Assembly: GCA_045595185.1 (NCBI GenBank)
Contig: JAZNZX010000038.1
Coordinates: forward strand, 120,273-184,272
DNA from: Fimenecus sp045595185
GTDB taxonomy: Bacteria > Bacillota > Clostridia > Oscillospirales > Acutalibacteraceae
Reading direction: 5' to 3'
Length of the DNA: 64,000 nt
Each line of letters opens with the position of its first letter. Position 1 is the stretch's first letter. The notes beneath the pieces are model-generated. The model ran no database searches. It was not told the DNA's origin and worked only from the letters and a program-made list of their open reading frames with translations. Shown in pieces: positions 1 through 7,032 of the stretch. The translations under genes were made by a program, and so were the position numbers.

Positions 1-1
1 A

Positions 2-511
2 TTGCATCATACTGACCATGTTATAGACCACTATGAAACTAAGACGCGACAGGTCTCATATCAGGTCCTTGACCATTATGATACTCATGTTTACTACTCT
101 GATAATGGCAATGGACAGGCAACAAAACATGAAACACGTACACCAGTTTATCGTACAGAATATCGTACAGAAACATATCAAGACCCTGTATACAAAGACG
201 TACCAGTTTATAAAACATATTACCACTATGACATAGACCGTTGGAAATATGATAGTGACCTATATACCTCTGGCTCAGACCGTAACCCATACTGGAAAGA
301 AACAACAATACCCGAAGATGTTTCTAATCCAGACTATGGCGATAAGCGTCTTGGCGACAGGACAGAGCACTATTTTGCTGTAATCGTCGATGACCGAGAG
401 GATATTCGTAGCGCTCCAGTTTCATATTCTGAATGGATGGACCTTGAATTAGGTCAAGAAATTGAATATAAGACCTTTAGGTTTAGTCATAGACCTTTGG
501 GCGGCTCTTAA
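2..511 (+). CDS. Hypothetical protein, probably 5'-truncated by the window edge
   Basis: The frame is open from base 2 and ends in TAA at 509-511, so the true start may lie upstream. The residues are rich in Tyr, His and Thr, with imperfect repeats of the YRTEYRTETYQDPVYKDVPVYK type around residues 50-70, then a soluble-looking C-terminal domain. Similar Tyr-rich repeats occur in uncharacterised bacterial proteins; I assign no function. A hairpin with a T-run follows at once (511-538), so the gene ends a transcription unit. Confidence 0.6.
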   Translation: MHHTDHVIDHYETKTRQVSYQVLDHYDTHVYYSDNGNGQATKHETRTPVYRTEYRTETYQDPVYKDVPVYKTYYHYDIDRWKYDSDLYTSGSDRNPYWKETTIPEDVSNPDYGDKRLGDRTEHYFAVIVDDREDIRSAPVSYSEWMDLELGQEIEYKTFRFSHRPLGGS

Positions 512-538
512 AAGGTAAAATTTTATTTTACCTTTTTT
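511..538 (+). terminator. Intrinsic terminator
   Basis: AAAGGTAAAAT and ATTTTACCTTT form a stem followed by TTTT, directly after the stop of the preceding gene. Confidence 0.75.
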
Positions 539-539
539 C

Positions 540-568
540 TTTACAATTTAAAAAAATTATGCTATAAT
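540..568 (+). promoter_or_regulatory. Sigma-A type promoter P1
   Basis: -35 TTTACA (540-545), 17-bp spacer, -10 TATAAT (563-568), then TATTATAGAAAG as at most rightward promoters here. Drives 601-3043. Confidence 0.8.
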
Positions 569-600
569 TATTATAGAAAGTTAAGGAAAGGAAGAAAAAA

Positions 601-819
601 ATGAAAGTAACCATTAACCTCACAAAGCAGGAGATTAATGAAGTAATTGAAGGAATCAATTTCTACTTCGAGGAAGTCGAATGTCCTGCTCATTCACGTT
701 GGTCACTTGATAGTGACAACTATACTGAAGAAGAGAAAGAGTATATAAGAGAAAACCCTACTGAAATGGCGCTCTTACATTTAGCTAATCAGCTCGAAGA
801 GGTTTTAAAGGAGGATTAA
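601..819 (+). CDS. Small acidic hypothetical protein (72 aa)
   Basis: First gene after promoter P1, with ribosome site AAGGAAG 8-10 bases upstream of ATG. The acidic protein has EVIEGINFYFEEVE near the N-terminus and a helical tail ending LANQLEEVLKED. No family recognised. Its stop lies 2 bases before the RNA ligase start and the overlapping AAAGGAGG serves that gene, so the two are translationally linked. Confidence 0.75.
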   Translation: MKVTINLTKQEINEVIEGINFYFEEVECPAHSRWSLDSDNYTEEEKEYIRENPTEMALLHLANQLEEVLKED

Positions 820-821
820 GA

Positions 822-1955
822 ATGTTAAAGATTCAGGAGTTTATCCTTGCACATGATAACTGGCGTGAGCTTTTGGCTGACGCACCTTACAACTTAAAGA
901 TTTCTGAAGACGACGGCTACGTTCTCTTCAAGTATAACCAGATTGCTTCTGATTTCAACGAGGAAATCTGCAAGGAAGCTCGTGGTCTTATCCTTGATGC
1001 TCAGGACAATTTCCGTGTAGTTCGCTATGCCTTCAAGAAGTTCTTCAACGTAGACGAGGGCTTTGCAGCTAAGCTCGACTGGGATACTGCTGTTGCAACT
1101 GAGAAGATTGATGGTTCCATCATGTCTGTATGGTTTGCACGTGGCAAGTGGCATCTGTCTACCAATGGTACTATCGATGCATTCAAGGCAGAGCTTAACG
1201 GCGTAGGTCCTTACAAGACTTTCGGCGAACTGTTCGAGTCTGTATTACCTTTGTCTCGTTTCAGCGAGTTTTCTAATATTCTTGCACATCAGTGCTACAC
1301 TTTCGAGCTTGTATCTCCTTACAACAAGGTAGTCATCGATTATCCTGAGACTAAGGTATATTTACTTTCTATCCGCAACATGAACACACTCGTAGAGCAT
1401 CCTCTTGACGAAGTAGCTGAGTTCGCTAAGCGTTTCAATTTTACTATGCCACAGTTCTACTACATGAATGACGAGGCTGGTTTCCGCCGCCTTGTTGAGC
1501 AGATGCCTGAGGGTCATGAGGGTATTGTTGTTCGTGACGAGAATGGTGAGCGTGTTAAGATTAAGACTTTACTGTACTTCGAGATGCACCGCGCAAAGAA
1601 CAATGGTGTTATCACTCTGGAGCGTATTGTCGATTTAATCCGTGCAAATGACCATTACGAGTTCTTGTCTTACTTCCCTGAGTATCAGTCTGTATTTGAC
1701 GACGTCAAGAGACAGATTGACCACTCTGAGGTAGTAGTAGAGAAGGTTCGTCAGGATGTAGCAGAGTGGAAGAACAACAATAAGGATGTTTACGAGCAGG
1801 ACGAGAGAATGGCTCGTAAGTGGTTCGCACAGGACCTCGGTAAGAAGGGACCACTGTATTTCGCGGAGTACGATGGTAAACTCGCACATACAGTAGATTC
1901 TTTGGAGACAAAGAAGTTCATTTCTCTGTTCAAGATTGAGTTAAAGGAGGGTTAA
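822..1955 (+). CDS. RNA ligase, T4 Rnl1-like
   Basis: Predicted ATP-dependent RNA ligase that seals 5'-phosphate/3'-OH RNA ends, as T4 Rnl1 does when repairing tRNA cut in the anticodon loop. Nucleotidyltransferase motifs are visible in order: motif I EKIDGS (residues ~91-96, Lys as the adenylated residue), an upstream EARGLILD block typical of the family, motif IV EGIVVRDENG (~233-242) and motif V VKIKT (~245-249). Length 377 aa matches Rnl1 (374 aa). It begins 2 bases after the preceding stop with AAAGGAGG in front. RlaP (3831) and a >13-kb tRNA array lie just downstream, pointing to tRNA repair or joining. No polynucleotide kinase/phosphatase partner is seen in the window. The permuted tRNAs nearby would need an end-joining activity; that connection is inferred. 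Confidence 0.9.
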   Translation: MLKIQEFILAHDNWRELLADAPYNLKISEDDGYVLFKYNQIASDFNEEICKEARGLILDAQDNFRVVRYAFKKFFNVDEGFAAKLDWDTAVATEKIDGSIMSVWFARGKWHLSTNGTIDAFKAELNGVGPYKTFGELFESVLPLSRFSEFSNILAHQCYTFELVSPYNKVVIDYPETKVYLLSIRNMNTLVEHPLDEVAEFAKRFNFTMPQFYYMNDEAGFRRLVEQMPEGHEGIVVRDENGERVKIKTLLYFEMHRAKNNGVITLERIVDLIRANDHYEFLSYFPEYQSVFDDVKRQIDHSEVVVEKVRQDVAEWKNNNKDVYEQDERMARKWFAQDLGKKGPLYFAEYDGKLAHTVDSLETKKFISLFKIELKEG

Positions 1956-1956
1956 T

Positions 1957-2370
1957 ATGGGTGCACTTCTTTTCATATTCTGTCTGGTATTAGGCTTCGT
2001 CGCGGGATACCTCTACAGAGGCATCTTTGGCGGACGTAAACAGGTCGGTGGGGATAACTGTATCCAAATCCAGACAGGAGAAATTCTTCTTGATGCTGAC
2101 TGCAACAAGGAGATAAGCGACATAACTTCATCTCATGACGGCTCCCATAAAAATAAGCTGCTTAATAAGTTAACCAAAATGGTTAATGAGGCGGCACAGA
2201 ATGGACAGACACATATTGACCTTTATGGGATGTATGCTTTCAATGATGAAATAAGAAAATATCTTACCAAGAAAGAGCTGAGAGAATACTTCGGCTCTCG
2301 TGGTTACCATGTTGAATTCAAATACTTCTGTCTGGAAGATTCAGACATACACAGAATAAGTTGGGAGTGA
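1957..2370 (+). CDS. Membrane-anchored hypothetical protein (137 aa)
   Basis: Starts one base after the RNA ligase stop, with AAGGAGGG upstream, so it belongs to the same operon. Residues 1-22 (ALLFIFCLVLGFVAGYLYRG) form one N-terminal membrane helix; the rest is a polar cytoplasmic-type domain. No family recognised. Confidence 0.75.
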   Translation: MGALLFIFCLVLGFVAGYLYRGIFGGRKQVGGDNCIQIQTGEILLDADCNKEISDITSSHDGSHKNKLLNKLTKMVNEAAQNGQTHIDLYGMYAFNDEIRKYLTKKELREYFGSRGYHVEFKYFCLEDSDIHRISWE

Positions 2371-2374
2371 GATT

Positions 2375-2608
2375 ATGAAAATAGATAAGACACTGTATTT
2401 CATGCTGTTATTCTTCGCATCAATTCTCAAATTCATCACAGCATTTGGTATCCCCTTCTGTATCGTCTCCCTCGGCTATCTTGCTGGATTCTGGGAATTC
2501 TCATGGGGCGGCGTACTTATAGCATATATCTTCTATGCGCAACTTAAAGAAACAAAAATGTCGATGGACTTACTCGGTTTTACAACAGATGATGAGGAGG
2601 ACAAGTAA
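2375..2608 (+). CDS. Small membrane protein (77 aa)
   Basis: Two hydrophobic segments (about residues 8-38 and 42-55) and an acidic tail ending TTDDEEDK. Fourth gene of the operon from P1; its TAA overlaps the ATG of the next gene (TAATG), implying coupled translation. Function unknown. Confidence 0.7.
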   Translation: MKIDKTLYFMLLFFASILKFITAFGIPFCIVSLGYLAGFWEFSWGGVLIAYIFYAQLKETKMSMDLLGFTTDDEEDK

Positions 2609-2862
2609 TGGCAGTAGATTTCTCTGCTTACCTCGACCTTAATAAACCCAAGACAAATATCAAACCACTTGACCAATCTAAGTTCAAGAAAAAGAAGACA
2701 GGCGGCGTAGACTTCGATTACGGAATAGGTGACCCTATGGAACATTCTTCTATGACAGCTGTAGTCACAAAGGAAACCTATTTCAATCCAAACGACTATA
2801 AGGTTGATTGTAATGACCTTAGTCTATACTGCGCCGCGATGTTCGGCGGACCACTTTATTAA
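2608..2862 (+). CDS. Hypothetical protein (84 aa)
   Basis: Starts in the TAATG overlap with the preceding gene. Soluble, Lys/Asp-rich, with FKKKKTGGVDFDYGIGDPM mid-protein. No family recognised. The end of the gene carries the ribosome site of the next one. Confidence 0.7.
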   Translation: MAVDFSAYLDLNKPKTNIKPLDQSKFKKKKTGGVDFDYGIGDPMEHSSMTAVVTKETYFNPNDYKVDCNDLSLYCAAMFGGPLY

Positions 2863-2872
2863 GGAGGAGCTT

Positions 2873-3043
2873 ATGGAACAGGAGCACGTATGGATGTCAT
2901 TTCTATATTTTGCCACGGTTGTAGGCGGAGTTGTACTCATAACAAAATATATCTGTACGGCTCTGGCGGCGAAGTATAAAATGGAAGCGGAAAAATATAA
3001 ATACGAAAGAAAAGTAGATTATTACGAGAGAGGGGATTATTAA
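2873..3043 (+). CDS. Small single-pass membrane protein (56 aa)
   Basis: ATG at 2873 follows AAGGAGGAGC. A membrane helix spans about residues 9-32 (FLYFATVVGGVVLITKYICTA), followed by a charged Lys/Glu/Tyr tail. Last gene of the operon from P1. A leftward promoter-like sequence at 3059-3087 points back into it. Confidence 0.7.
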   Translation: MEQEHVWMSFLYFATVVGGVVLITKYICTALAAKYKMEAEKYKYERKVDYYERGDY

Positions 3044-3058
3044 CCTCTTTCTGTAATA

Positions 3059-3087
3059 ATTATATCATAATTGTTCTTCAAAGTCAA
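3059..3087 (-). promoter_or_regulatory. Leftward (antisense) promoter
   Basis: On the minus strand: -35 TTGACT (complement of 3082-3087), 17-bp spacer, -10 TATAAT (complement of 3059-3064), then ATTACAGAAAG as at the sense promoters. It faces the 3' end of the 601-3043 operon with no leftward gene in front, so it may make an antisense RNA. Confidence 0.55.
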
Positions 3088-3112
3088 GAAAAAATTTCAA
3101 AGAGAAAAAATC

Positions 3113-3141
3113 TTGACAAAAAGAAAAAATTATGATATAAT
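3113..3141 (+). promoter_or_regulatory. Sigma-A type promoter P2
   Basis: TTGACA (3113-3118), 17 bp, TATAAT (3136-3141). Drives 3176-4634; back-to-back with the leftward promoter at 3059-3087. Confidence 0.85.
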
Positions 3142-3175
3142 TATTATAGAAAGTTGAGAGAAAGGAATGATAAAA

Positions 3176-3364
3176 ATGAGTGATATAGAACGTTTTAATA
3201 AAATCAATAGTATTATCCTTGAGATGGATGATGGCGCTTTTTGGTCTATTTGCACTTCATATGAACAATCTCTCGAGTATGGTACAAGAAATATATTTGA
3301 AAATATCTGTAAAGCTTTTGGTATCAATGCAGAAGATTTTGTATTCTGGTATAGAAAGGAATGA
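3176..3364 (+). CDS. Small hypothetical protein (62 aa)
   Basis: ATG at 3176 is preferred over the in-frame ATG at 3167 because AAAGGA lies 9 bases upstream of it. The sequence begins MSDIERFNKINSIILEMDDG; no family recognised. First gene after promoter P2. Confidence 0.7.
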   Translation: MSDIERFNKINSIILEMDDGAFWSICTSYEQSLEYGTRNIFENICKAFGINAEDFVFWYRKE

Positions 3365-3368
3365 TTAA

Positions 3369-3476
3369 ATGGACGGTTTCGATTGGGGACAGATTGATGA
3401 TTTCTGTTTCTTTTGGGACGATATCGACATGGACGAAGTAATGAAAGAAATCTATGAAGATTCTGAAAGGGGTTAA
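3369..3476 (+). CDS. Very small acidic protein (35 aa)
   Basis: ATG at 3369, with AAAGGA upstream inside the end of the preceding gene, stop TAA at 3474-3476. Strongly acidic and aromatic (MDGFDWGQIDDFCFFWDDID). It sits tightly between two genes of the same operon, and its own end supplies AAGGGG for the next gene. Function unknown. Confidence 0.55.
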   Translation: MDGFDWGQIDDFCFFWDDIDMDEVMKEIYEDSERG

Positions 3477-3479
3477 ACT

Positions 3480-3809
3480 ATGGCTGAAAAGTTTGATTAC
3501 ACACAGGCAAAGAATGAGACTACAGCAAAGAATCTCGGTCGTGAAGATTTGGCAAAAGCTATCAATGAGTTTCTTAAAGAGAGATTCGGTGAAGAGAATG
3601 CCGGCTTCGTAGATAAGAATACTCCGGCTGTAGTTTTCGGTGACGTAAATGATAATGATGGTTGTCCATGTGATATGGCTGCGACAATTAAGATTGTCAT
3701 TAAGAACTATCAGGACCATTGCGGAACGAAAAAGTATACCCCTGCATGGGATTTTTACGAAGCAAAAAGAGTATTTGAGGAGACAGGCAAACCGATGGGA
3801 GAACTGTAA
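3480..3809 (+). CDS. Hypothetical protein of a repeated phage family (109 aa)
   Basis: Central pattern: an N-terminal YTQAKN-like start, a DLAKAINEFLKERFG helix, a MAATIKIVIKNYQDH strand region and a final WDFYEAKRVFEET segment. The same order occurs at 15709, 28588 and 33468, so these look like distant paralogues. Function unknown. Confidence 0.7.
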   Translation: MAEKFDYTQAKNETTAKNLGREDLAKAINEFLKERFGEENAGFVDKNTPAVVFGDVNDNDGCPCDMAATIKIVIKNYQDHCGTKKYTPAWDFYEAKRVFEETGKPMGEL

Positions 3810-3830
3810 TTCCTCTGAAAGGAGACAATT

Positions 3831-4634
3831 ATGGACGCAAAGATGGAAAAGGTACTCAAGGACGCGTTCGAGTTCGTTGAGTCACTTGGTTATAATGTGT
3901 GGGCTGTAAACCTCTACGGCTCACAGAACTACAAGATGGATACTCCGCAGTCTGACTACGACTTCAAGGCTCTGGTATTTCCGTCTTTTGAGGACGTAGT
4001 AAGTGTGGCTAAGCCTGTATCTAAGGTTTACACTTACGGCGATGGTCAGGTTGACGTTAAGGACGTTCGCCTGATGTTCGGTGAGTACAAGAAGCAGAAC
4101 TGCCAGTTCCTTGAGACTCTGTTCACTGATTTCTACTGGGCAGCGCCTGAATACAGAGAAGAGTGGAAGCAGGTTCGCGCTCTTGCTCCGCTTGTAGCCA
4201 GAGCAGACGTAGCTCGTCATCTGAATGCAATGTGCGGCATGGCGATGGAGAAGGTTCACGCTCTGTGTCATCCTTACGAGGGTAAGGTTGACTTACTTAA
4301 GGAGCGTGGCTACGACTCTAAGCAGCTCTCTCACGCATACAGACTTGGCTACATGATGGACAAGTACATGGCGGGTGCAGATTACAAGAGCCTTCTTGTC
4401 CCTAACGAGGACGAACTGAAGGTACTCATGGACCTCAAGCTGTACAGACCCCAGCTCTCTGTTGAGGAAGCAAAGGCAATGGGTGACGCCAAGGTAAAGG
4501 AAATGCACGACAAGAAGGTAGCATACTTCGCCGCACATCCTGACCTTGCGGTAAACGAAGAGACTTACGCAAAGCTTGATGCTGTTAAGCTGGAAGTTCT
4601 CAAGAGGGTATTCAAGGCAGAACTCCTCTCTTAA
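3831..4634 (+). CDS. RlaP-like nucleotidyltransferase (RNA-repair associated)
   Basis: DNA-polymerase-beta-fold nucleotidyltransferase. The signature YGSQNYKMDTPQSDYDFK (residues ~26-43) holds the GS motif and the DxD metal-binding pair, and a later block begins GMAMEKVHALCHP. This matches the RlaP family ('RNA ligase-associated'), predicted from genome neighbourhoods to add nucleotides during RNA repair alongside RNA ligases. An Rnl1-type ligase lies 2 kb upstream and a giant tRNA array follows, which is the expected context. Preceded by AAAGGAGAC. Last gene of the P2 operon. Confidence 0.8.
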   Translation: MDAKMEKVLKDAFEFVESLGYNVWAVNLYGSQNYKMDTPQSDYDFKALVFPSFEDVVSVAKPVSKVYTYGDGQVDVKDVRLMFGEYKKQNCQFLETLFTDFYWAAPEYREEWKQVRALAPLVARADVARHLNAMCGMAMEKVHALCHPYEGKVDLLKERGYDSKQLSHAYRLGYMMDKYMAGADYKSLLVPNEDELKVLMDLKLYRPQLSVEEAKAMGDAKVKEMHDKKVAYFAAHPDLAVNEETYAKLDAVKLEVLKRVFKAELLS

Positions 4635-4638
4635 ATAT

Positions 4639-4667
4639 TTGACAAATTTTAAAATTTGTGCTATAAT
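4639..4667 (+). promoter_or_regulatory. Sigma-A type promoter P3
   Basis: TTGACA (4639-4644), 17 bp, TATAAT (4662-4667); drives the kinase-like gene at 4696. Confidence 0.85.
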
Positions 4668-4695
4668 TATTATAGAGTTTGAGAGAGGAGATTAA

Positions 4696-5394
4696 ATGAC
4701 GATAACAGATACTTTATATCAAGAAGCTCTTGATACACTTACTACTATTTTTCATTATGATGATAATACTGGTGGAGTGTATGAAGAAGACTATCTTGAT
4801 TACTCAGACTTCGGCTATCAATGTGGCGCAAGTAAAGTAGTTATAATCTTAGATGATTGCGTATTAAAAACATCTTACGGCGGCATTGTCGAAGAAGATG
4901 AAGACGGAGATGAAGTTCTTGTGGACGGATTTCCTGATTACGCAAGAATGGAATATGAAATCTACATGGCGGCGAAAGCAGAAGGGCTTGAATATTTCTT
5001 TGCAAAAACAGAAGAAGTTTGCCCTCATATCTATGAACAGCCAAGAGTTGATGCTACAGTTAACGATTATCGTTATAATGATGACGATTTACCGAAACGT
5101 TATTTCAACGGCAAAAGTAAAGCTCCGTATCTGAATATTAAAGATACTGATAAACTGCTTGATTACTGTCAAAGAAATGGTCTGGCAGGAATACAATCAC
5201 GAATTAAGCTTGATGTTATTCGTTATTTTCTTGCGGCTTATTCTTTTTCAGAACTTCAAAGGCTTCACAAATTCCTTATTAAGTATGACATTAACGATAT
5301 AAGAGCGGGCAACTGCGGCTGGATTGACGGTAAGTTGGTTATCTTTGACTTCTGTGGTTTCAGAACTTCAACTGAAGAAATTTTGAGTAAATAA
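4696..5394 (+). CDS. Protein-kinase-like protein (232 aa)
   Basis: The C-terminal half has DIRAGNCGWIDGKLVIFDFCGF (residues ~203-224). This fits the kinase-like fold: a catalytic Asp, a downstream Asn and a DFxG-type metal-binding loop. Upstream, VVIILDDCVLKTSYGG (~47-62) could supply the beta-3 lysine, and EYEIYMAAKAEG the helix-C Glu. Phages often encode such kinase-like proteins; substrate unknown. Single-gene unit from P3 with GAGAGGAG in front. Confidence 0.6.
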   Translation: MTITDTLYQEALDTLTTIFHYDDNTGGVYEEDYLDYSDFGYQCGASKVVIILDDCVLKTSYGGIVEEDEDGDEVLVDGFPDYARMEYEIYMAAKAEGLEYFFAKTEEVCPHIYEQPRVDATVNDYRYNDDDLPKRYFNGKSKAPYLNIKDTDKLLDYCQRNGLAGIQSRIKLDVIRYFLAAYSFSELQRLHKFLIKYDINDIRAGNCGWIDGKLVIFDFCGFRTSTEEILSK

Positions 5395-5398
5395 AAAC

Positions 5399-5427
5399 TT
5401 GACTTTTTATAAAAATTATAGTATAAT
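5399..5427 (+). promoter_or_regulatory. Sigma-A type promoter P4
   Basis: TTGACT (5399-5404), 17 bp, TATAAT (5422-5427). Transcribes 5477-5614 and probably on into the first tRNA genes. Confidence 0.85.
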
Positions 5428-5476
5428 TATTATAGAAAGTTAAGGAAAGGCTTCTTAATCTGAAAGGAGAATGTTT

Positions 5477-5614
5477 ATGTTTATGAGAATTTTTCTGGAC
5501 GAGGTAAAGGCAAAAGAGTTCATGCAGCTCGTGAAGGGTATTCTTACCATTCGCTATGACTGGGACGACATGAGAAACCAGATGGTTAAGGAGTTCGTAG
5601 TTAAGTACTTATAA
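5477..5614 (+). CDS. Small hypothetical protein (45 aa)
   Basis: Three in-frame ATGs (5471, 5477, 5483) follow AAAGGAGA; 5477 has the best spacing. The protein is amphipathic and ends in VVKYL. An imperfect hairpin (5623-5650) follows and leads into tRNA-His. Function unknown. Confidence 0.65.
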   Translation: MFMRIFLDEVKAKEFMQLVKGILTIRYDWDDMRNQMVKEFVVKYL

Positions 5615-5622
5615 TTTTTGGG

Positions 5623-5650
5623 TGGAAAATGGTAGAGATACCATTTTCCA
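5623..5650 (+). other. Strong hairpin between small gene and tRNA cluster
   Basis: TGGAAAATGGT and ACCATTTTCCA pair around AGAGAT. The outer GGGT/ACCC also pairs across an AA bulge. No T-run follows, so it is more likely a processing or stability hairpin than a terminator. Confidence 0.5.
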
Positions 5651-5685
5651 AACCCACATTATAAGTACAAAGACCACAAATTGAT

Positions 5686-5760
5686 GGTGTCGGTGGTGTA
5701 ACGGTAGCACGGCAGATTGTGGCTCTGCAAGAGAGAGTTCGACCCTCTTCCTTCACCCCA
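5686..5760 (+). tRNA. tRNA-His(GTG)
   Basis: Anticodon loop TTGTGGC on stem GCAGA/TCTGC. G-1 (5686) opposite C73 is encoded, the histidine identity element. CCA encoded. Two mismatches in the acceptor stem. Confidence 0.85.
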
Positions 5761-5769
5761 CCAATTTAT

Positions 5770-5854
5770 TGTGGAGTCGCCAAGTGGTAAGGCAACGGAC
5801 TTTGACTCCGTCAGCGAAAGCCTTGCGTGGGTTCGAATCCCACCTCCACAACCA
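5770..5854 (+). tRNA. tRNA-Gln(TTG) with enlarged variable arm
   Basis: TGTGGAG/CTCCACA acceptor (weak U1-A72 pair, a Gln feature), loop CTTTGAC, CCA encoded. The variable region is unusually long and contains AGC-GAAA-GC. Its D-arm resembles the CTA suppressor at 9826. Confidence 0.9.
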
Positions 5855-5857
5855 ATA

Positions 5858-5969
5858 AAGACACATACAGCTATTCATACTTCCAGTATAGTCAAAGTGG
5901 TTAAGACAATTCTCTGTAAAAGAATAATTTGCCGGTTCGAATCCGGCTGTTGGGTAAAGTTGTGTCTTG
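5858..5969 (+). ncRNA. CAGCAA element copy 1 with an unpermuted tRNA-Tyr-like domain
   Basis: Terminal stem AAGACAC (5858-5864)/GTGTCTT (5962-5968), then ATACAGCTATTCATA. Inside is a complete tRNA-like fold (5882-5954): acceptor TCCAGTA/TGTTGGG, loop CTGTAAA (anticodon GTA), T-arm GCCGG/CCGGC. It lacks CCA and the long variable arm usual for bacterial tRNA-Tyr. The acceptor runs straight on into the element's inner stem (ACTT/AAGT). Confidence 0.6.
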
Positions 5970-5997
5970 TGATTTAAAAATTTGAGGAATTAAAAAG

Positions 5998-6026
5998 TTG
6001 ACATTTTCCAAAATTTTTGGTATAAT
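5998..6026 (+). promoter_or_regulatory. Sigma-A type promoter P5
   Basis: TTGACA (5998-6003), 17 bp, TATAAT (6021-6026); starts the tRNA/ncRNA transcript at about 6033. Confidence 0.85.
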
Positions 6027-6032
6027 TATTAT

Positions 6033-6187
6033 AGAAAGTTCGGAAAGAGCTTTCGAGTAGGGTGACGGTGGTCACACCTCCTTTGAAGTTCCGGTGCAAT
6101 AGTGTCGGAATGAAAGACCAAAACATTGAGGGGAGTTTCCAAAAGCGAGTACCTGTACTGGCTTAGATTTTAAAACCTCACTGATAT
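6033..6187 (+). ncRNA. Structured leader RNA, unidentified
   Basis: No credible ORF. Visible pairings include GGTGAC/GTCACACC around 6060-6080 and TGAGG/CCTCA near 6127-6180. It lies between promoter P5 and the tRNA-like gene at 6188. Family not recognised. Confidence 0.4.
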
Positions 6188-6284
6188 TGCCGGTTAGAAA
6201 TGCAAGGTAACTATCTTAAAGCTGAAACAGATTCGGCGCCCGAAAGGGTTGACGAACGTGGTTCGAATCCACGACTGGCATCCA
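6188..6284 (+). tRNA. tRNA-like gene with long variable arm, anticodon unresolved
   Basis: Acceptor TGCCGGT/ACTGGCA, T-arm ACGTGG-TTCGAAT-CCACG and TCCA end are clear. A CCC-GAAA-GGG variable hairpin makes it type II (Ser/Leu/Tyr class). The D and anticodon arms do not fold canonically (ATCT/AGAT around an oversized loop containing GCT), so the isotype is not assigned. Confidence 0.5.
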
Positions 6285-6673
6285 TGTCAAGGAAAAGACG
6301 TTAAAACCCAACGTGGAAGTTGTTAAACTCCCTTTATACCCAAAAAGTCCTGCAACTATCTCTACTTCGTTGTAGGCAAGTACGAGGAGAGCGTAGGGGA
6401 ACTCCTCAATAAGTGCGCACAAACATCTACTGCTGACGATGTAAAGGGCAATTTCTCGGTTCTTTCTGCCTAAACCGAGTGGTTAAGCGGCGCGTTTACT
6501 GCGATAGTGTGGGAACCCAAGACGGCTCGCTTCTCTTGGCGAGTTAAAAGATACAAGATGATAGAAAGGTTCATAGCTTGTGTTGGCTATGGCGGCGGGA
6601 TAGCAACCGCCCGTTGTCACGACAATATGCGTATAGTCTCTGCGGTGAGGACTTAATAAATTCACCGATTTAT
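6285..6673 (+). ncRNA. 389-nt gene-free structured stretch
   Basis: No ORF with a start and ribosome site, although one frame is open from about 6330 to 6472. Hairpins visible: CCTGCAAC/GTTGTAGG, GAGGAG/CTCCTC, CTCGGTT/AACCGAG, CTCGC/GGCGAG. Likely one or more structured RNAs of the tRNA array; family unknown. Confidence 0.4.
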
Positions 6674-6749
6674 CGGGGTGTAGCGTAAGTGGTAGCGCGC
6701 GGCATTTGGGATGCTGAGGCTGCAGGTTCGAGTCCTGTCACTCCGACCA
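6674..6749 (+). tRNA. tRNA-Pro(TGG), copy 1
   Basis: CGGGGTG/CACTCCG acceptor, loop TTTGGGA, T-arm GCAGG/CCTGT, encoded ACCA. Confidence 0.95.
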
Positions 6750-6752
6750 ATA

Positions 6753-6825
6753 GTCCACGGCTTAACATCAGGACTTTAAATATAGAGGTTAAGCAACCAT
6801 ATGGGTGTCCACCCCTGATGTGGAC
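6753..6825 (+). ncRNA. Small pseudoknot RNA 1
   Basis: Outer stem GTCCAC (6753-6758)/GTGGAC (6820-6825) encloses two interleaved stems: GCTTAAC (6760-6766) with GTTAAGC (6788-6794), and ATCAGG (6767-6772) with CCTGAT (6814-6819). The interleaving gives an H-type pseudoknot. It lies between tRNA-Pro and tRNA-Glu. Confidence 0.55.
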
Positions 6826-6831
6826 ATAAAT

Positions 6832-6907
6832 GGCGGCTTCGACAAGCGGTATAAGTCACCAGCCTTTCACGCTGGAGTCACGGGTTCGAATCCCGTAGCC
6901 GTCACCA
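6832..6907 (+). tRNA. tRNA-Glu(TTC), copy 1
   Basis: GGCGGCT/AGCCGTC acceptor, stem CCAGC/GCTGG with loop CTTTCAC, encoded ACCA. Confidence 0.95.
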
Positions 6908-7028
6908 GCGGGTCTCAGCTTAGGTAATAGAAACGAGGGTCAACGCGAGTCCTAAGTTCTATTATTGAAATGAAAAATAGCGAAAGCTAAACGGGTAGTA
7001 CTTGATGCTGATAGAACCCACCCGTGCC
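6908..7028 (+). ncRNA. Small pseudoknot RNA 2
   Basis: CTTAGG (6919-6924) pairs with CCTAAG (6951-6956), and the adjacent TAATAGAA (6925-6932) pairs with TTCTATTA (6957-6964), an H-type pseudoknot. A TAGC-GAAA-GCTA hairpin follows, and CGGGT (6909-6913)/ACCCG (7020-7024) encloses everything. Confidence 0.55.
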
Positions 7029-7032
7029 AATT

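Noticed and set aside
6330..6472. Open frame ending in SVLSA that could be a small gene
   Set aside because: No ATG/GTG/TTG with a ribosome site; flanked by stop codons and rich in hairpins, so more likely part of a structured RNA.
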